Shown here: positions 41,436-54,629 of the stretch, piece after piece
How the letters are laid out: every line of letters starts with the position of its first letter
How positions within the stretch are numbered: the first letter of the stretch is position 1
Assembly (NCBI GenBank): GCA_963693285.1
Contig: OY848921.1
Location: forward strand, 682,001 to 746,000
Source: Xestospongia muta
Taxonomy: Eukaryota > Porifera > Demospongiae > Haplosclerida > Petrosiidae
Direction of reading: 5' to 3'
Length of the DNA: 64,000 nt
Notes under the pieces: model-generated
Told to the model about the DNA's origin: nothing
The model's input: only the letters and a program-made list of their open reading frames with translations
Databases searched by the model: none
Position numbers and translations under genes: made by a program

Positions 41436-44400
41436 ATGAATGTCGCTCTGTTCTTGCTCGTGTTAGTTGCTGTACATTTTACCAGTTCATCTTTACAAGA
41501 ATACCACTGTAATCATAACGTGAAAGAGCAGGATGTGAGTTGATATTTACAGTAGTCTCATTATAAATGTTAGACTCTAATATTATATTGACAAATAATA
41601 CATTTGGTGTATTGGGAGATTTTTGAGCCACTGTTCATTTTAGATTGCGTATAGAGTTCATTTGGAGCCATCATCACATATTGAAAAGAGGGCAACATTT
41701 TCGCAATATTTTCGTATATTTGTGTATTATGACAGTACCTTCTATTCAGGGTAAGCCACAATCTGTACCATATACTGTAAGTAAATCTGTACTGTTACAA
41801 ATATTTTATTTCTTTAAAACTATAGGTTGTCTGCAACATTACAATCTCGTGTGCGGGTTAGTTGTCTACACATAAAGAGATGCTATAAATCTAATATATC
41901 TTTATACTAACAGAATGTTATAACTAACTTGACAGATTTCTTCCAGTCAACAATTATGGTACGACCTACAGCTGGTGCTATTTTATTGGATAGGTAACAA
42001 GCTGTTATTAGATCTCCATCTACTTTTCATTGCAGAAGCTGTAGTAATAATGGCCGATATTATCTAACAAATACTGAGCTACGATATTGTGTCCAACAAT
42101 GTTTGTCTGTTTCTACTTGTGGTACAGCCACTATACCACAGAGCCATCTTAAGGTAAGTGAACAGGAAATAATAACTGAGGCTTCTTGTAGAATTATAGT
42201 AAATATCAATCTTAATAAATTTCATTACTTTTCTTTATATAGCGTTGTGGACAGTGTAATGGAAATAGTTATTCATCAAATTTGTGTGAAGAATTAGGAA
42301 CAGATGGTGCTGGTGTCAGGAATGTAGATTTTGTTCTCTATGTTTCTGCTGTAGCAAGTCGTTGCCAAGGAAATTTAATTGCCTTTGCAGCTGCTTGTCA
42401 AATGGAAGATGAATATGATAGGTAATTAATATGACACTCCTTATTTGGTATTGCCACATCATATCATCCAGACCTATTGCTGGTTATGTCAACTTCTGTT
42501 CATCACAATTAATTGGTAAAAATGATGACTATATTTTTGCTGTCGCTAAACATGAAGTTTTACATGCTTTGGTTAGTAATATATAAATACCTCCTGGCAA
42601 TTTAGTATACAATTACAATATGATCTGTATTGTTTTAGGCTTTCTCAAGTTCATTGTTCCCATGGTGGAGAGATGAGAATGGCAATCCTCGTACTACTAG
42701 AGATTCTAGTGGGTACCCTCTGAGAAATCAATCTGGGTAAGAATGATTTGTGAGTGTTCTTAAATCATGTTGTTGTTTTCAGATCATTTATTACTGGTGA
42801 GACAACAGTCAAACCAGTGACCTATACTGACTGGCAGACAAGAAATGGTCCTGTTACTAAATCAGTATTACTTCTAGTTACTCCAAAAGTTAAAGTAAGA
42901 TTAAAGAAGGGCTTAGATGTCTACCCAAAATGAATGTTGTATTTCAATGGAAAATTAATACTTCAATTTAGGTTCTAAGGTTTGAAGTTTAGTATCTATT
43001 AGTTCTCCATAACACTCATTTCTAGTACCAAAGACAGTGTAAATGTTATGTTTTCTAATTTAATAGGCAGTAGGTAGAAACCATTTCAATTGTTCCACAC
43101 TTGAGGGAGTTCAACTTGAAGATCAAGGAGGTCCAGCTACTGCTATCTCTCACTGGGAAAAGAGAATACTAGAGGTAAGAAACACATGAATATTAGTGTC
43201 ATAACTTATTGATTATTTTAACCTAATGCTGTTTAATTAAAATAAAACAAACTTTATTTTAATAAAGGTCTTTTAAATTTAATTAACTGTAACTAAATTA
43301 TTTTAGGTAACAGTTAAACTATAGCTAAATGTAAGTTATAGTGAACACTAAACTCTTTGAAAAACAGACTTTGAATTGTGACTAAAGTGACTATATTAAC
43401 TAGGTTGGTTTACACTGCTGATAAAGTCCTAATATACATGTTGTTTGTTCATTAGTTATTACACTACATTTTGAAGTTTGTTGTATAATAGAATTATATC
43501 CTTTATATCAACTTTCATAATGTTACTAAATTGAAGCTATTAAAACAGAAGAGTTAATAAAATTTATAAAACTAAGTAAAGTACTATATTTTAATAGTTT
43601 GGATTGTCCATTTTCAATTTTATTCCTTCAATTACGTATAATCTACATTCTTGACCATTTTGAACCTACAAACACAACAAAGGAAAGTAAATTATATAGC
43701 CATGTCACAAGTTCATTGTCCTAATTATAACTTCCTCTTCTTTGATTACTAATATACTATGGAATTTTATAGCTATATAAAACTATACAGGTTGTTACTA
43801 TGGAATTTATTACTAACAACATTACCAACTGCATCATTACATATCATTTGTTGAACTACATAAATTTTACATATTACTGGCTCCCTGCATATTTTATTAC
43901 TTGTGATCAATCAAATACTTTAAAAATTCCATACATATAATATATGCACCTATAGGGATGATTTACAATTTAGAAATAGGAAATTAAAAATTCCCATTTT
44001 GGATTTTCCAATAATTGTTAAAGGTACAAAGGAAATTGGAAAGTACAATTGAATGTCCACTTTTAACTTCTATACTTCTTCAGATGTTATGGTGTACTTC
44101 TAACTGACAAATTGTAATTAAAAATGTTGCTCAAAAACATTTGGGTGTGATGTTTTATGCGAGCCTATGGTGGTGGATAGTATGAGACAACTATCATTTA
44201 CAATATTTGTCAATTCTCTTATATCATCAATAAGAGAATTAGCTACTTTGATTTGTTTCTCTTATCATAATTATTATGAAAAGAGCAACAAATCAAAGTA
44301 TTCCTGCAAGAAAAATTATAATAACAATTTAATTGACTGGTTAAAACAACCATCTATTTTTAACAATAATACTTCAGGTCAAGCTTTAATGAAATGTGTG

Positions 44401-45832
44401 TGTGTGTGTGTGTGTGTGTGTGGTCATTAGAATGCTAAATTTATTATATATTTTAGAGTGAGGGTATGACAGGTGTTATTCCTAATAACCCTGTGTTCTC
44501 AAACTTTACATTTGCTTTGCTAGAAGACAGTGGGTAAGATATGATGACTTCATCAACTGATATATATAACATGTCATATATTTTGGATCTTTGTAGGTGG
44601 TACAAAGTTGATTATACTAAAGCTGGACAGTTGGTTTGGGGACGTGGTGATGGGTGTGGTTATGCAGCTGGATCATGTGGAGGATACATCAAAGAACAAC
44701 AACAACAGTATATTTTATAACTTTAAAATAATTGTTATTTAATTTATATAGGGGACAACCCATCACTCCATTTTGTAATCGTCTGAATGGTAATAATAAT
44801 CGTTATGGATGTACAGTGGATCGAAAGGCTATCTCATTTTGTAATCTTGTTCAGTATAATTCTGCCATTCCAGGAGAATATCAGGTGACATAATGTATCA
44901 TAATATAACAGTATTCTTTATTACTGAAGTAGTACTTTAATTCTGGTGAAAACTTTGACTCAAGTAATGCTACTCTTAGCCGATTAGGAGGGAATACAAT
45001 TATTACTGACTACTGTCCTTATCAGAAAGTAAATGATATATCTGTCTGTATTTAAGCAATAATAGCTCAAACTCTTCAACAGGCTTTTAGCAATGGACAA
45101 TGTGATGATATCAATAATGCTGTAACAGGTATGTGTAACCAGTTGTGTAAGGTATTGCTAGCTCTTGTCCTTGTGATTGCAGGGTTGAGTAATCCTTCAG
45201 CTCAGACATATGGTTCTGGGTCACGTTGTGTTGAACATTCTGGAATATGGCAAGCTCAAAGTGGTGGTTCTAGGTTATCAACCCCATTCCAACGATCTGG
45301 TTGCTATCAGGTATGTGTACATAGTACCTACATTGTAATCATAAGTTTAAATTTTATTTTCCTTTGGTCCTTATATAGTACACATGTTCTAGGGGTAATG
45401 TAACAATACATGTACTGGACAGATCCTATAATTGTTCTTATGCTGGACAAGTGGTACATCACATGATTGACATGTGATAATCATGTAATTATATAATTCT
45501 TTTCAGATTCAAGTCAATCAAACTACAAATAGCATACAATATACTGGTGCCTTTGTCTGTCCATCTTGTTTAGAGATATGTTATGTGAGTTAAATTTAAA
45601 ATAACTAGGACAACAAGACAATTAATCTTTATATTAATAGGATGATTTTGATAACTGTCCTGAAGCAGGTACATATATCTGTATGTGTGTGTACAAAGTT
45701 ATATTGTTTGTTTTTCCCATTTTAGAAGCTCTATATACATATCAAATTCCCACTGGTACTGGTGGGAGTGGTCAACTAGTGCCATTTACTTTCATTGTTA
45801 TTATGATAATAGCAATATTTCTTATTTTTTGA
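41436..45832 (+). CDS. Leishmanolysin-like metallopeptidase, copy C
   Basis: Twenty-exon M8 gene. The 5' half through intron 10 is nearly identical to copy B (+6,463); HEVLH at 42551-42565. The 3' half diverges and resembles copy D: exon 11 has GVIPNNPVF, and exon 13 [19 protein letters not shown]. The final exon (45726-45832) encodes a shorter Gly-rich stalk ([10 protein letters not shown]) and a different hydrophobic tail ([15 protein letters not shown]). So C looks like a B/D-type chimera joined near the TG repeat of intron 10. All reading frames appear intact. Confidence 0.91.
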
Positions 45833-46568
45833 GGTGTTGGTAGACATGACATGTTAATGTTAGTAGAGACATTTAGTGATAGTAGTTTTTATAATATCTA
45901 GTTTGTTTTTTGTGTGTGTCTTTCATGAATTGCTAGTTTAGTTTGTCTTACATTTTATAATTAAAATATCTAAGTTTGTAATAAATCCATGAGATGTAGT
46001 GATGGTGATACAAACATTTGAAACAAGACCATACATAGAAATTGATAGCAATATAAAATCCTTACACATCATCATAACTTAAGACACTCTATATGTTTTA
46101 GTGAGACTACTGAACTAGTATGTAACCTAAATTATTCACTAGTCTTTTCCAAGGAGGAGATGGATACAGTCTGACAACAACAGTGTAACTTTCCTTTAGT
46201 GTAATATTGCTGATCTTTAGTATGCAACATTTACTTAAACAAATAGAATTGTAAGAAGTTTCAATAGAAAATCCTGACATACATAGTCACACAAGTAACA
46301 CTACTTAAACCACTATAGTGAGACTTTATGTTGTGGCTATTATGTAGGGACTTTTATACTACCATTTCCATTGTGGTCTTGTTTCAAATGTTTGTACCAC
46401 CATTCCTTTCATTGATTTTAAAATATTTTATGGACTTGTATACTGTATTAATCTTTCATTTGGTTCTGGATGTAACCAGTGCCTAGATGACATCATAATG
46501 ATGTCATTAAATATAATATAGCTATATAATTTTTAAACAATACTTGTAACTAAATGTACCCAGTTGGC

Positions 46569-47265
46569 TTATTTTCCTTTGGTCCTTATATAGTACACAT
46601 GTTCTAGGGGTAATGTAACAATACATGTACTGGACAGATCCTACAATTGTTCTCACTCTGGACAAGTGGTACATCACATGATTGACATGTGATAATCATG
46701 TGATTATATAATTCTTTTCAGATTCAAGTCAATCAAACTACCAATAACATACAATATACTGGTGCCTTTGTCTGTCTATCTTGTTTAGAGATATGTTATG
46801 TGAGTTAAATTTAAAATAACTAGGACAACAAGACAATTAATCTTTATATTAATAGGATGATTTTGATAACTGTCCTGAAGCAGGTACATATATCTGTATG
46901 TGTGTCTACAAAGTTATATTGTTTGTTTTCCCCATTTTAGAAGCTCTATATACATATCAAATTCCCACTGGTGGGAGTGGTCAACTAGTGCCATTTACTT
47001 TCATTGTTATTATGATAATAGCAATATTTCTTATTTTTTGAGGTGTTAGTAGACATGACGTGTTAATGTTAGTAGAGACATTTAGTGATAGTAGTTTTTA
47101 TAATATCTAGTTTGTTTTTTGTGTGTGTCTTTCATGAATTGCTAGTTTAGTTTGTCTTACATTTTATAATTAAAATTAATATCTAAGTTTGTAATAAATC
47201 CATGAGATGTAGTGATGGTGATACAAACATTTGAAACAAGATCACCACAGAAATTGATGGTGGTA
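46569..47265 (+). pseudogene. Orphan 3'-exon cluster of leishmanolysin-like gene
   Basis: Tandem duplicate of about 45356-46050 (exons 17-20 of copy C plus 3' flank), with no exons 1-16 upstream. Splice sites and the terminal hydrophobic tail remain readable (stop at about 47039-47041). One substitution converts the conserved CPSC of exon 18 to CLSC. The stalk lacks the extra T-G-T-G of copy C and resembles D. Could be spliced to copy C as alternative 3' exons, but most simply a relic. Confidence 0.85.
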
Positions 47266-47296
47266 CAAAACTTACAATTATTATTATTCTAACTAT

Positions 47297-47470
47297 TGTT
47301 GTGATAACGGTATCTCGAACAGGCTCGCCCCACCAATCGTTAAAGGCGATAACGATATCTCGATCAGGCTCGCCCCACCAAATGGTTAAAGGTGATAACA
47401 ATAGCTTGATCAGGCTCGCCCCACTAATGGTTAAACGTGATAACAATAGCTTGATCGGGCTCGTTCCACC
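47297..47470. repeat. GC-richer tandem repeat upstream of LMLN-D
   Basis: Four tandem copies of a roughly 48-54 bp unit (core caggctcgccccaccaa, with gataacgatatctcgat) ending 60 bp before the copy D start. Composition is unlike the AT-rich surroundings; possible promoter-associated repeat. Confidence 0.85.
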
Positions 47471-47530
47471 AGATTACTATATATACAGTCGTTCGTAGTT
47501 GAGACTAACGGCATAGACGACACTGAAAAC

Positions 47531-50500
47531 ATGAATGTTGCTCAGTTCTTGCTCGTGTTAGTTGTTGTGCATTTTACCAGTGCATCTTTACAAGAATACC
47601 ACTGTAATCATAATGTGAAAGAGCAGGATGTGAGTTGATATTTAGAACAGTTTTTATATTATATTATATATTTTTTGAATTGGGAGACTTGTCTAATAAT
47701 GTCACTTTATAGATTGCGTATAGAGTTCATTTGGAGCCATCATCACATATTGAAAAGAGGGCAACATTTTCACAATCTTTTCGTATATCAGTGTATTATG
47801 ACAGTACCTTTTATTCAGGGTAAGCCACAATCTGTACCATGCACTGAAAAATCTGCACATGTATGTATTATTCTTTTAAAACTATAGGTTGACTACAACA
47901 TTACAGTCTCGTGTGCGGGTTAGTTGTCTACATATAAAGATATGCTATTAATCTAATATCTTTTTACTAATAGAATGTTATAGCTAACTTGACAAATTTC
48001 TTGCAGTCAACAATTATGGTACGACCTACAGCTGGTACTATTTTATTGGATAGGTAACAAGCTGTCATTAGATCTTCATCTACTTTTCATTGCAGAAGCT
48101 GTAGTAATAATGGTCTATATTATCTAACAAATACTGAAGTACGATATTGTATCTGGCAATGTTTGTCTGTTTCCACTTGTGGTACAGCCACTATACCACA
48201 GAGCCATCTTAAGGTAAGTGAACAGGAAATACTAACTGAGGCTTCTTGTAGAATTATAGTAAATATCAATAAGTTTCATTCCTGTTTCTTTATAGCGTTG
48301 TGGACAATGTAATGGAAACAGTTATTCATCAAGTTTGTGTGAAGAAACAGGATCAGATGGTGCTGGTGTCAGCAATGTAGATTTTGTTCTCTATGTTTCT
48401 GCTGTAGCAAGTCGTTGCCAAGGAAGTACAATTGCCTTTGCAGGTACTTGTCAAATGGAAGATGAATATGATAGGTAATTCAAATGACACTCTACTGTAA
48501 AAATTAATATGTTATTTTAACAACCAATTTGTAACTTACATCGATGGATTAATATAGAATTCAAAATTCATGTGAATAACTCACTATATAATTTGTTGCT
48601 TTGTTATCGTATACCATACTAACAAAATATATAGTGAATAATTCACATGAATTTTGGATTCTATACTAATCCATCAATTTAAGTTACAAATAAGTTGTTA
48701 AAATAAAATTGCAATTTTTATAGAGTCCTTATTTGGTATTGTCATTTTATATCATCCAGACCTATTGCTGGTTATGTCAACTTCTGTTCATCACATTTAA
48801 TTGATAACAATGATGACTTTATTTTTACTGTTGCTAAACATGAAGTTTTACATGCTATGGTTAGTAATATATAAATACCTCCTGGCAATTTAGTATACAA
48901 TTACAATATGATCTGCATTGTTTTAGGCTTTCTCAAGTTCATTGTTCCCATGGTGGAGAGATGAGAATGGCAATCCTCGTACTACTAGAGATTCTAATGG
49001 GTACCCTCTGAGAAATCAATCTGGGTAAGAATCATTTTATGAGTGTTCTTAAATCATGTTGCTGTTTACAGATCATTTATTACTGGTGAGACAACAGTCA
49101 AACCAGTGACCTATACTGACTGGCAGACAAGAAATGGTCCTGTTACTAAATCAGCCTTACTTCTAGTTACTCCAAAAGTTAAAGTAAGATCAAAGAAGAC
49201 TTTAAATGTCTACCCAAAATGAATGTTGTATTTCAATGGAAAATTAATACTTCAGTTCTGAGATTTGAAGTTTAGTATTAGTTTTCCATGACACTTATTT
49301 TCAGATAGTGTAAAATTTATATTTTCTGATTTAATAGGCAGTAGGTAGAAACCATTTCAATTGTTCCACACTTGAGGGAGTTCAACTTGAAGATCAAGGA
49401 GGTTCAGGTACTGCTATTTCTCACTGGGAAAAGAGAATACTAGAGGTAAGAAACACATGAATATTAGTGTCATAACTTATTGATTATTTTAACATAATGC
49501 TGTTTAATTAAAATAAAACAAACTTTATTTTAATAAAGGTCTTTTAAATTTAATTAACTATAACTAAATTATTTTAGCTAAAAATTAAACAATAACTAAA
49601 AGTAAGTTATAGTGAACACTAAACTCTTTAAAAAACAGACTTTGAATGTTGACTAAAGTGACTATATTAACCAGATTTGGTTTACACTGCTGATAAAGTC
49701 CTAATATACATGTATGTTCATTAGTTATTACACTACATGCTGAAGTTTGTTATATGATAGAATTATATCCACTATATCAACTTTCATAATGTCACTGAAA
49801 TTGAAGCTATTAAAACAGAAGAGATAATAAAATTTATAAAAACTAAGTAAAGTACAATATTTTAATATTTTGGATTGTCCATTTTCAATTTATTCCTTCA
49901 ATTATTCTATATTCTTGACCATTTGATGTAAAACCTACAAACACAACAAAGGAAAGCAAATTATATAGCCATGTCACAAGTTCATTTTCTAATTATAAAT
50001 TTTCTCTTCTTTGATTACTAATACACTATGGAATTTTATAGCTATATAAAACTATACAGGTTGTTACTATGGAAATTATTACTAACAACATAACCAGCTG
50101 TATCATTAGATGTCATTTGTTGAACTACATAAATTTTACATATTACTGGCTACTCTGCATATTTATTACTTGTGATCAATCATTGTAAATACATTAAAAA
50201 TTCCATAGCATACAATATATGCACCTATAGGAATGATTTACAATTTAGAAATAGGAAATTGAAAATTCCCATTTGAATCTTTCAATATACATTTGAAAAA
50301 AAATAGTGTTATGTTTATATTTATATATATATAACTATGTATCAATTAAATCAACTAATCAATTTTTACAGTGACTTGTTGAAATTGCAAAAGAAATTGG
50401 AAAGTAGAATTGAATGTCCACCTTTAACTTCTATACTTCTTTAGATGTTATGGTATACTTCTAACTGGCAAATTGTAACTAAAAATGTTGCTCAAAAACA

Positions 50501-52129
50501 TTTCAGTTATATGCCATGCAGCCTATGATGGTGGTGGTTTGTATGAGACAACTATCATTTACAATACATTTGTCAATTCTCTTATATCATCAATAAAAAT
50601 TAGCACATATGATAGCTTTGATTAGTTGCTCTTATCTTAATATTCCCGCAAAAAAATTATAATAACAACTTAATTGACTGGTTAAAACAACCATCTATTT
50701 TTAATAGTTATACTTCAAGTCAAGAATAAGTGAAATAAATTTATTACATATTTTAGAGTGAAGGTATGACAGGTGTCATTGCTAGTAATCCTGTGTTCTC
50801 AAACTTTACATTTGCTTTGCTAGAAGACAGTGGGTAAGATATGATGACTTTATCAACTGATATATATAACATGTCATATATTTTGGATCTTTGTAGGTGG
50901 TACAAAGTTGATTATACTAAAGCTGGACAGTTGGTTTGGGGACGTGGTGATGGGTGTGGTTATGCAGCTGGATCATGTGGAGGATACATCAAAGAACAAC
51001 AACAACAGTATATTTTATAACTTTAAAAATAATTGTTATTTAATTTATATAGGGGACAACCCATCACTCCATTTTGTAATCGTCTGAATGGTAATTATAA
51101 TCGTTATGGATGTACAGTGGATCGAAAGGCTATCTCATTTTGTAATCTTATTCAGTATATTTCTGCCATTCCAGGAGAATATCAGGTGACATAATGTATC
51201 ATAATATAACAATATTCTTTATTATTGAAGTAGTACTTTAATTCTGGTGAAAACTTTGACTCAAGTAATGCTACTTTTAGCCGACTAGGAGGGATTACAA
51301 TTACTGCTGACTACTGTCCTTATCAGCAAGTAATTTTGTATCTAAACAAATAGTTTTAACTTTCCCTCATCTTCTTACTTATAAAGGCTTTTAGTAATGG
51401 ACAATGTGATGATATCAATAATGCAGTAACAGGTATGCGTAACCAGTTGTGTGAGGTATTGCTAGTTCTTGTCCTTGTGACTGCAGGGTTAAATAATCCT
51501 TCAGCTCATACATATGGTTCCGGCTCACGTTGTGTTGAACATTCTGGAATATGGCGAGCTCAAAGTGGTAGTTCTAGCTCATCAACCTCATTTCAAAAAT
51601 CTGGTTGCTATCAGGTGTGTGTACATAGTACCTACATTGTAATCATAAGTTTAAATTTTATTTTATTTCCTTTGGTCCTGATATAGTACACATGTTTTAG
51701 TGGTAACGTAACAATACATGTGCTGGACAGATCCTACAATTGTTCTTATGCTGGACAAGTGGTACATCACATGATTGACATGTGATAATCATGTGATATA
51801 TAATTCCTTTCAGATTCAAGTCAATCAAACTACAAATAACATACAATATACTGGTGCCTTTGTCTGTCCATCATGTTTAGAGATATGTTATGTGAGTTTA
51901 ATTTAAAATAACTATGACAACAAGACAATTAATTTTTTATTTATAGGATGATTTTGATAACTGTCCTGAAGCAGGTACATATATGTGTATGTGTGTCTAC
52001 AAAGTTATATTGTTTGTTTTCCCCATTTTAGAAGCTCTATATACATATCAAATTCCTGGTGGGAGTAGTCAACTAGTGCCATTTACTTTCATTGTTATTA
52101 TGATAATAGCAATATTTCTTATTTTTTGA
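47531..52129 (+). CDS. Leishmanolysin-like metallopeptidase, copy D
   Basis: Twenty-exon M8 gene with intact frames by eye. The signal peptide is [18 protein letters not shown]. Exon 2 has [16 protein letters not shown] at 48839-48853 is followed by [12 protein letters not shown] (Ala-Met where A-C have Ala-Leu); the distal His in TAISHWEKR and EGMTG are kept. The Cys-rich domain is retained, with [13 protein letters not shown] in exon 16. The shortest stalk of the array (IPGGSSQ) precedes the hydrophobic tail [15 protein letters not shown] and stop. Intron 6 carries a MITE-like insertion. Intron 10 lacks the TG repeat found in A-C. Confidence 0.91.
48490..48725. mobile_element. MITE-like inverted-repeat element
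   Basis: About 235 bp present in intron 6 of copy D and absent at the same place in A, B, C and E. It consists of two imperfect inverted arms of about 90 bp: the left arm with ttaacaaccaatttgtaact and catgtgaataa, the right arm its near reverse complement. Ends read ctactgtaaaaatt and aatttttatag. No coding capacity. Non-autonomous DNA transposon most likely; target-site duplication not resolved. Confidence 0.8.
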
Positions 52130-53408
52130 GGTGTTAGTAGACATGACGTGTTAATGTTAGTAGAGACATTTAGTGATAGTAGTTTTTATAATATCTAGTT
52201 TGTTTTTTTATGTGTGCTTTTTTTCTAATACTATTTTAGTTTGTCATACATTTTATAATTAAAATATCTAAGTTTGTAAAAAATCCATGAGATGTAGTGA
52301 TGATGATACAAATATTTAAAACAAGACCATCCATAAAAATTGATGGCAATATAAAATCCTTACATATCATCATAACTTAAGGCATTATAACTTATATATA
52401 TATATATATGTTTTAGTAAGACTACTGTGTACCAGGTATGTAATCTAAATCACTAGTGCTAATTACTTAGGTAAAAATCTCCCAAGGAGGAGATTGATAC
52501 GGTCTGGCAACAACAGTTTAACTATTTCCTTTAGTGCAATATTGCTCATCTTTAGTATCCAACATTTACTTAAGCAAATAGAATTTTGAGAAGCTGCAAT
52601 AGAAAATCCTGAATTACATAGTAACACAACTTAAACTACTGTAGGGAGACTTTATGTTGTGGCTATTATGTAGGGACTTTTATACTGTCATTTCCATTGT
52701 GGTCTTGTTTTAAATGTTTGTACTGCCAATCTTACATTTCATTGATTTTAAAATGTATTATGGACTTGTATACTGTATTAACACATCTTTCATTTGGTTC
52801 AGGATGTAACCAGTGACTAGATGACATCATAATTATGTCATTAAATAAATATAATATAGCAATATAATGTTTAAACAATACTTGTAACTTAATGTGCTTT
52901 ATACCAGTACATTATTATGCCGTAGTTATAGTATTATGTTACAGGCTTGAAAGACAATATTTATAAGGTATTATGTCAACTACCAAGGGTGTTATGATTG
53001 TCAGCATTCTGAGTAAATAAGCTATATAGACCTGTCCCTGGGTAATCCCCTGTTAGTGGTGAGCTAAATGATAAACTCAGTTTACTAGTATTAAGTTGAC
53101 ATATGATGCTCAAAGTAACAGTCCTGTGTGTAGACTCTAATATACATTGAATGTCCATGTCCATGTTATTACATATCTTATTATATATATATCTGTTATT
53201 ATATATCTTTTGTTGCCATTGGTGACTTGCTATATAGGCATGGCTTTGAACAGTTATATATTATGTATGGAATTTAAATAGTGAACTGAGCTCAAGTCTT
53301 ATATGTTATTATAATTATCACATTTTTTTAAATCTATATTTAGAAAGCACAACTGCAAGAAACAGTAATAACTGTGTAATACAGTCAAGTCTTTTAGCAG
53401 TACATGAT
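52130..53408. other. Intergenic region downstream of LMLN-D
   Basis: 3' flank homologous to that of copy C up to about 52870, then unique AT-rich sequence. No convincing gene. Confidence 0.6.
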
Positions 53409-54130
53409 TCAGCAATGATCTGCTTCTTCTTCATCAGATTCCAATTCTTTCCCTATAATAAACAACAATGCATTCAATCAAGCTTAGTACTTTTGCAACT
53501 TACTCGTTTTTGTTGCTAGTCTATCAGCAGGTCCTCCTATTTCTTCCAGAACATCCGTAATGAAAACCATCATCTTGCTTGAATCCCTCTTAATGGTTTC
53601 AAGAATATCCTTTAAAACTGTACGTATAACTTCATTTTCATGATTGTCTTGAGGATTACACACTTGTTGATGTTCAGCAGATGTAAGGATGCTTTTAGCC
53701 AATAACTTATCTGCAACAGGATTAAAATTAGTCTCCAAGGCAGCTATGATTTGGGCTTGAGCTTTCTCAAGTACTTTCCTTTCCGGTTGGCCACTTTTCT
53801 TTTCTTTCTCAAGTTCCCTTTCTTTCTCAAGTTCCCTTTCTTTCTCAAGTTCCATTTCTGCAACATATAAAATTAAAATAGAATAACAAATTGACATCAT
53901 GTGCAGATATAACATACTAAATACTGACCTAAATACTGTTGAAGATTTGGCATATCTTCTGTACTCTCTACAAATGCTTTCCAAACTTCAGTAGGATTTC
54001 CTGTTGTCTTATCCATCTTTTTAATTAATTCTTCAAGCAGTCTGGTTGCTCTTACTCTTCTTGGTAAGTGTTGTGTATCAATTGACTTCATGACTATTAA
54101 CCCCTTTCTCTGCAGCACAATTTGCCACAT
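53409..54130 (-). CDS. Two-domain death-fold (CARD-like) protein
   Basis: Unnamed small gene. Three exons (53929-54130, 53504-53857, 53409-53452) join in frame to about 200 codons. First segment: helical LIVMKSIDTQHLPRRVRA-RLLEELIKKM then WKAFVESTEDMPNLQQYL, which has the spacing of a CARD/death fold. It is joined by a Lys/Glu coiled coil built on a short tandem repeat (ELEKER x3) to a second segment (NFNPVADKLLAKSILT, DNHENEVIRTVLKDILETI, VFITDVLEEIGGPADRL) typical of CARDs. Acidic tail KELESDEEEADHC. No NACHT, caspase or TIR domain is attached, so an adaptor or decoy role in innate immunity/apoptosis is a guess. An upstream exon starting near 54262 (M-D-Q-A-D-Q spliced to RKGLIV) is an alternative start. 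Confidence 0.6.
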
Positions 54131-54629
54131 TAAGCCAACTAGTCATTAGAATCGAAGACATTGAATCCCAATATTTCAAGAAAGTCTTTGCTTCTTTGTT
54201 CATCTGATCCAGGACTTGCCATCGTAGTAGCTATGTCTAGTTGCACCTGATCAGCTTGATCCATGAAGCCAACAATAAACATGTCCGATCATAAGATCAA
54301 TAAATAGCTGTAGTTATAATAACTGTATTTATTCCAATGTCAGGATTCTTGGAAAATGAGTGTATTACTAATATAATTATAAGTGTAGCCAGGAATAAGG
54401 GCATACAATTCAGGGGCTTAGCACTTGATGTACGCTTGTGCTAAGCATTTACAAGTATTTAAGTACTTTTAAAGCACTTTAAGCATTTTCAAACATTGTC
54501 TAAGCCTTCAATTGTATCAGTGTCTATGATTCAATTGTGTGTCAATTATGTAACAATGTAATGGTAGATATAGTAATGTAAACCATCTGGGAAATATTTT
54601 CATCCAGAAAAATGCTGATTAACTGTTAA

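Larger units (their letters stand above)
37043..43505 (+). repeat. 6,463-bp tandem segmental duplication, second unit
   Basis: Second unit. Near identity continues past 43.5 kb to about 44.4 kb of copy C, after which copy C diverges (different TG-repeat length, ATTCCTAATAACC variant in exon 11) and becomes more like copy D. Only a few single-base differences from unit one were noticed in the intron. Confidence 0.88.
45833..47530. other. Intergenic region LMLN-C to LMLN-D
   Basis: The 3' flank of C (46080-46550) is homologous to the 3' flank of D (52380-52870). Then follow the duplicated 3'-exon fragment and a GC-richer tandem repeat just upstream of copy D. No other gene. Confidence 0.7.

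Noticed and set aside
47183..47498. Repeat-containing ORFs on both strands (SRTGSPHQ and similar)
   Set aside because: Artefact of the roughly 50-bp tandem repeat upstream of copy D.
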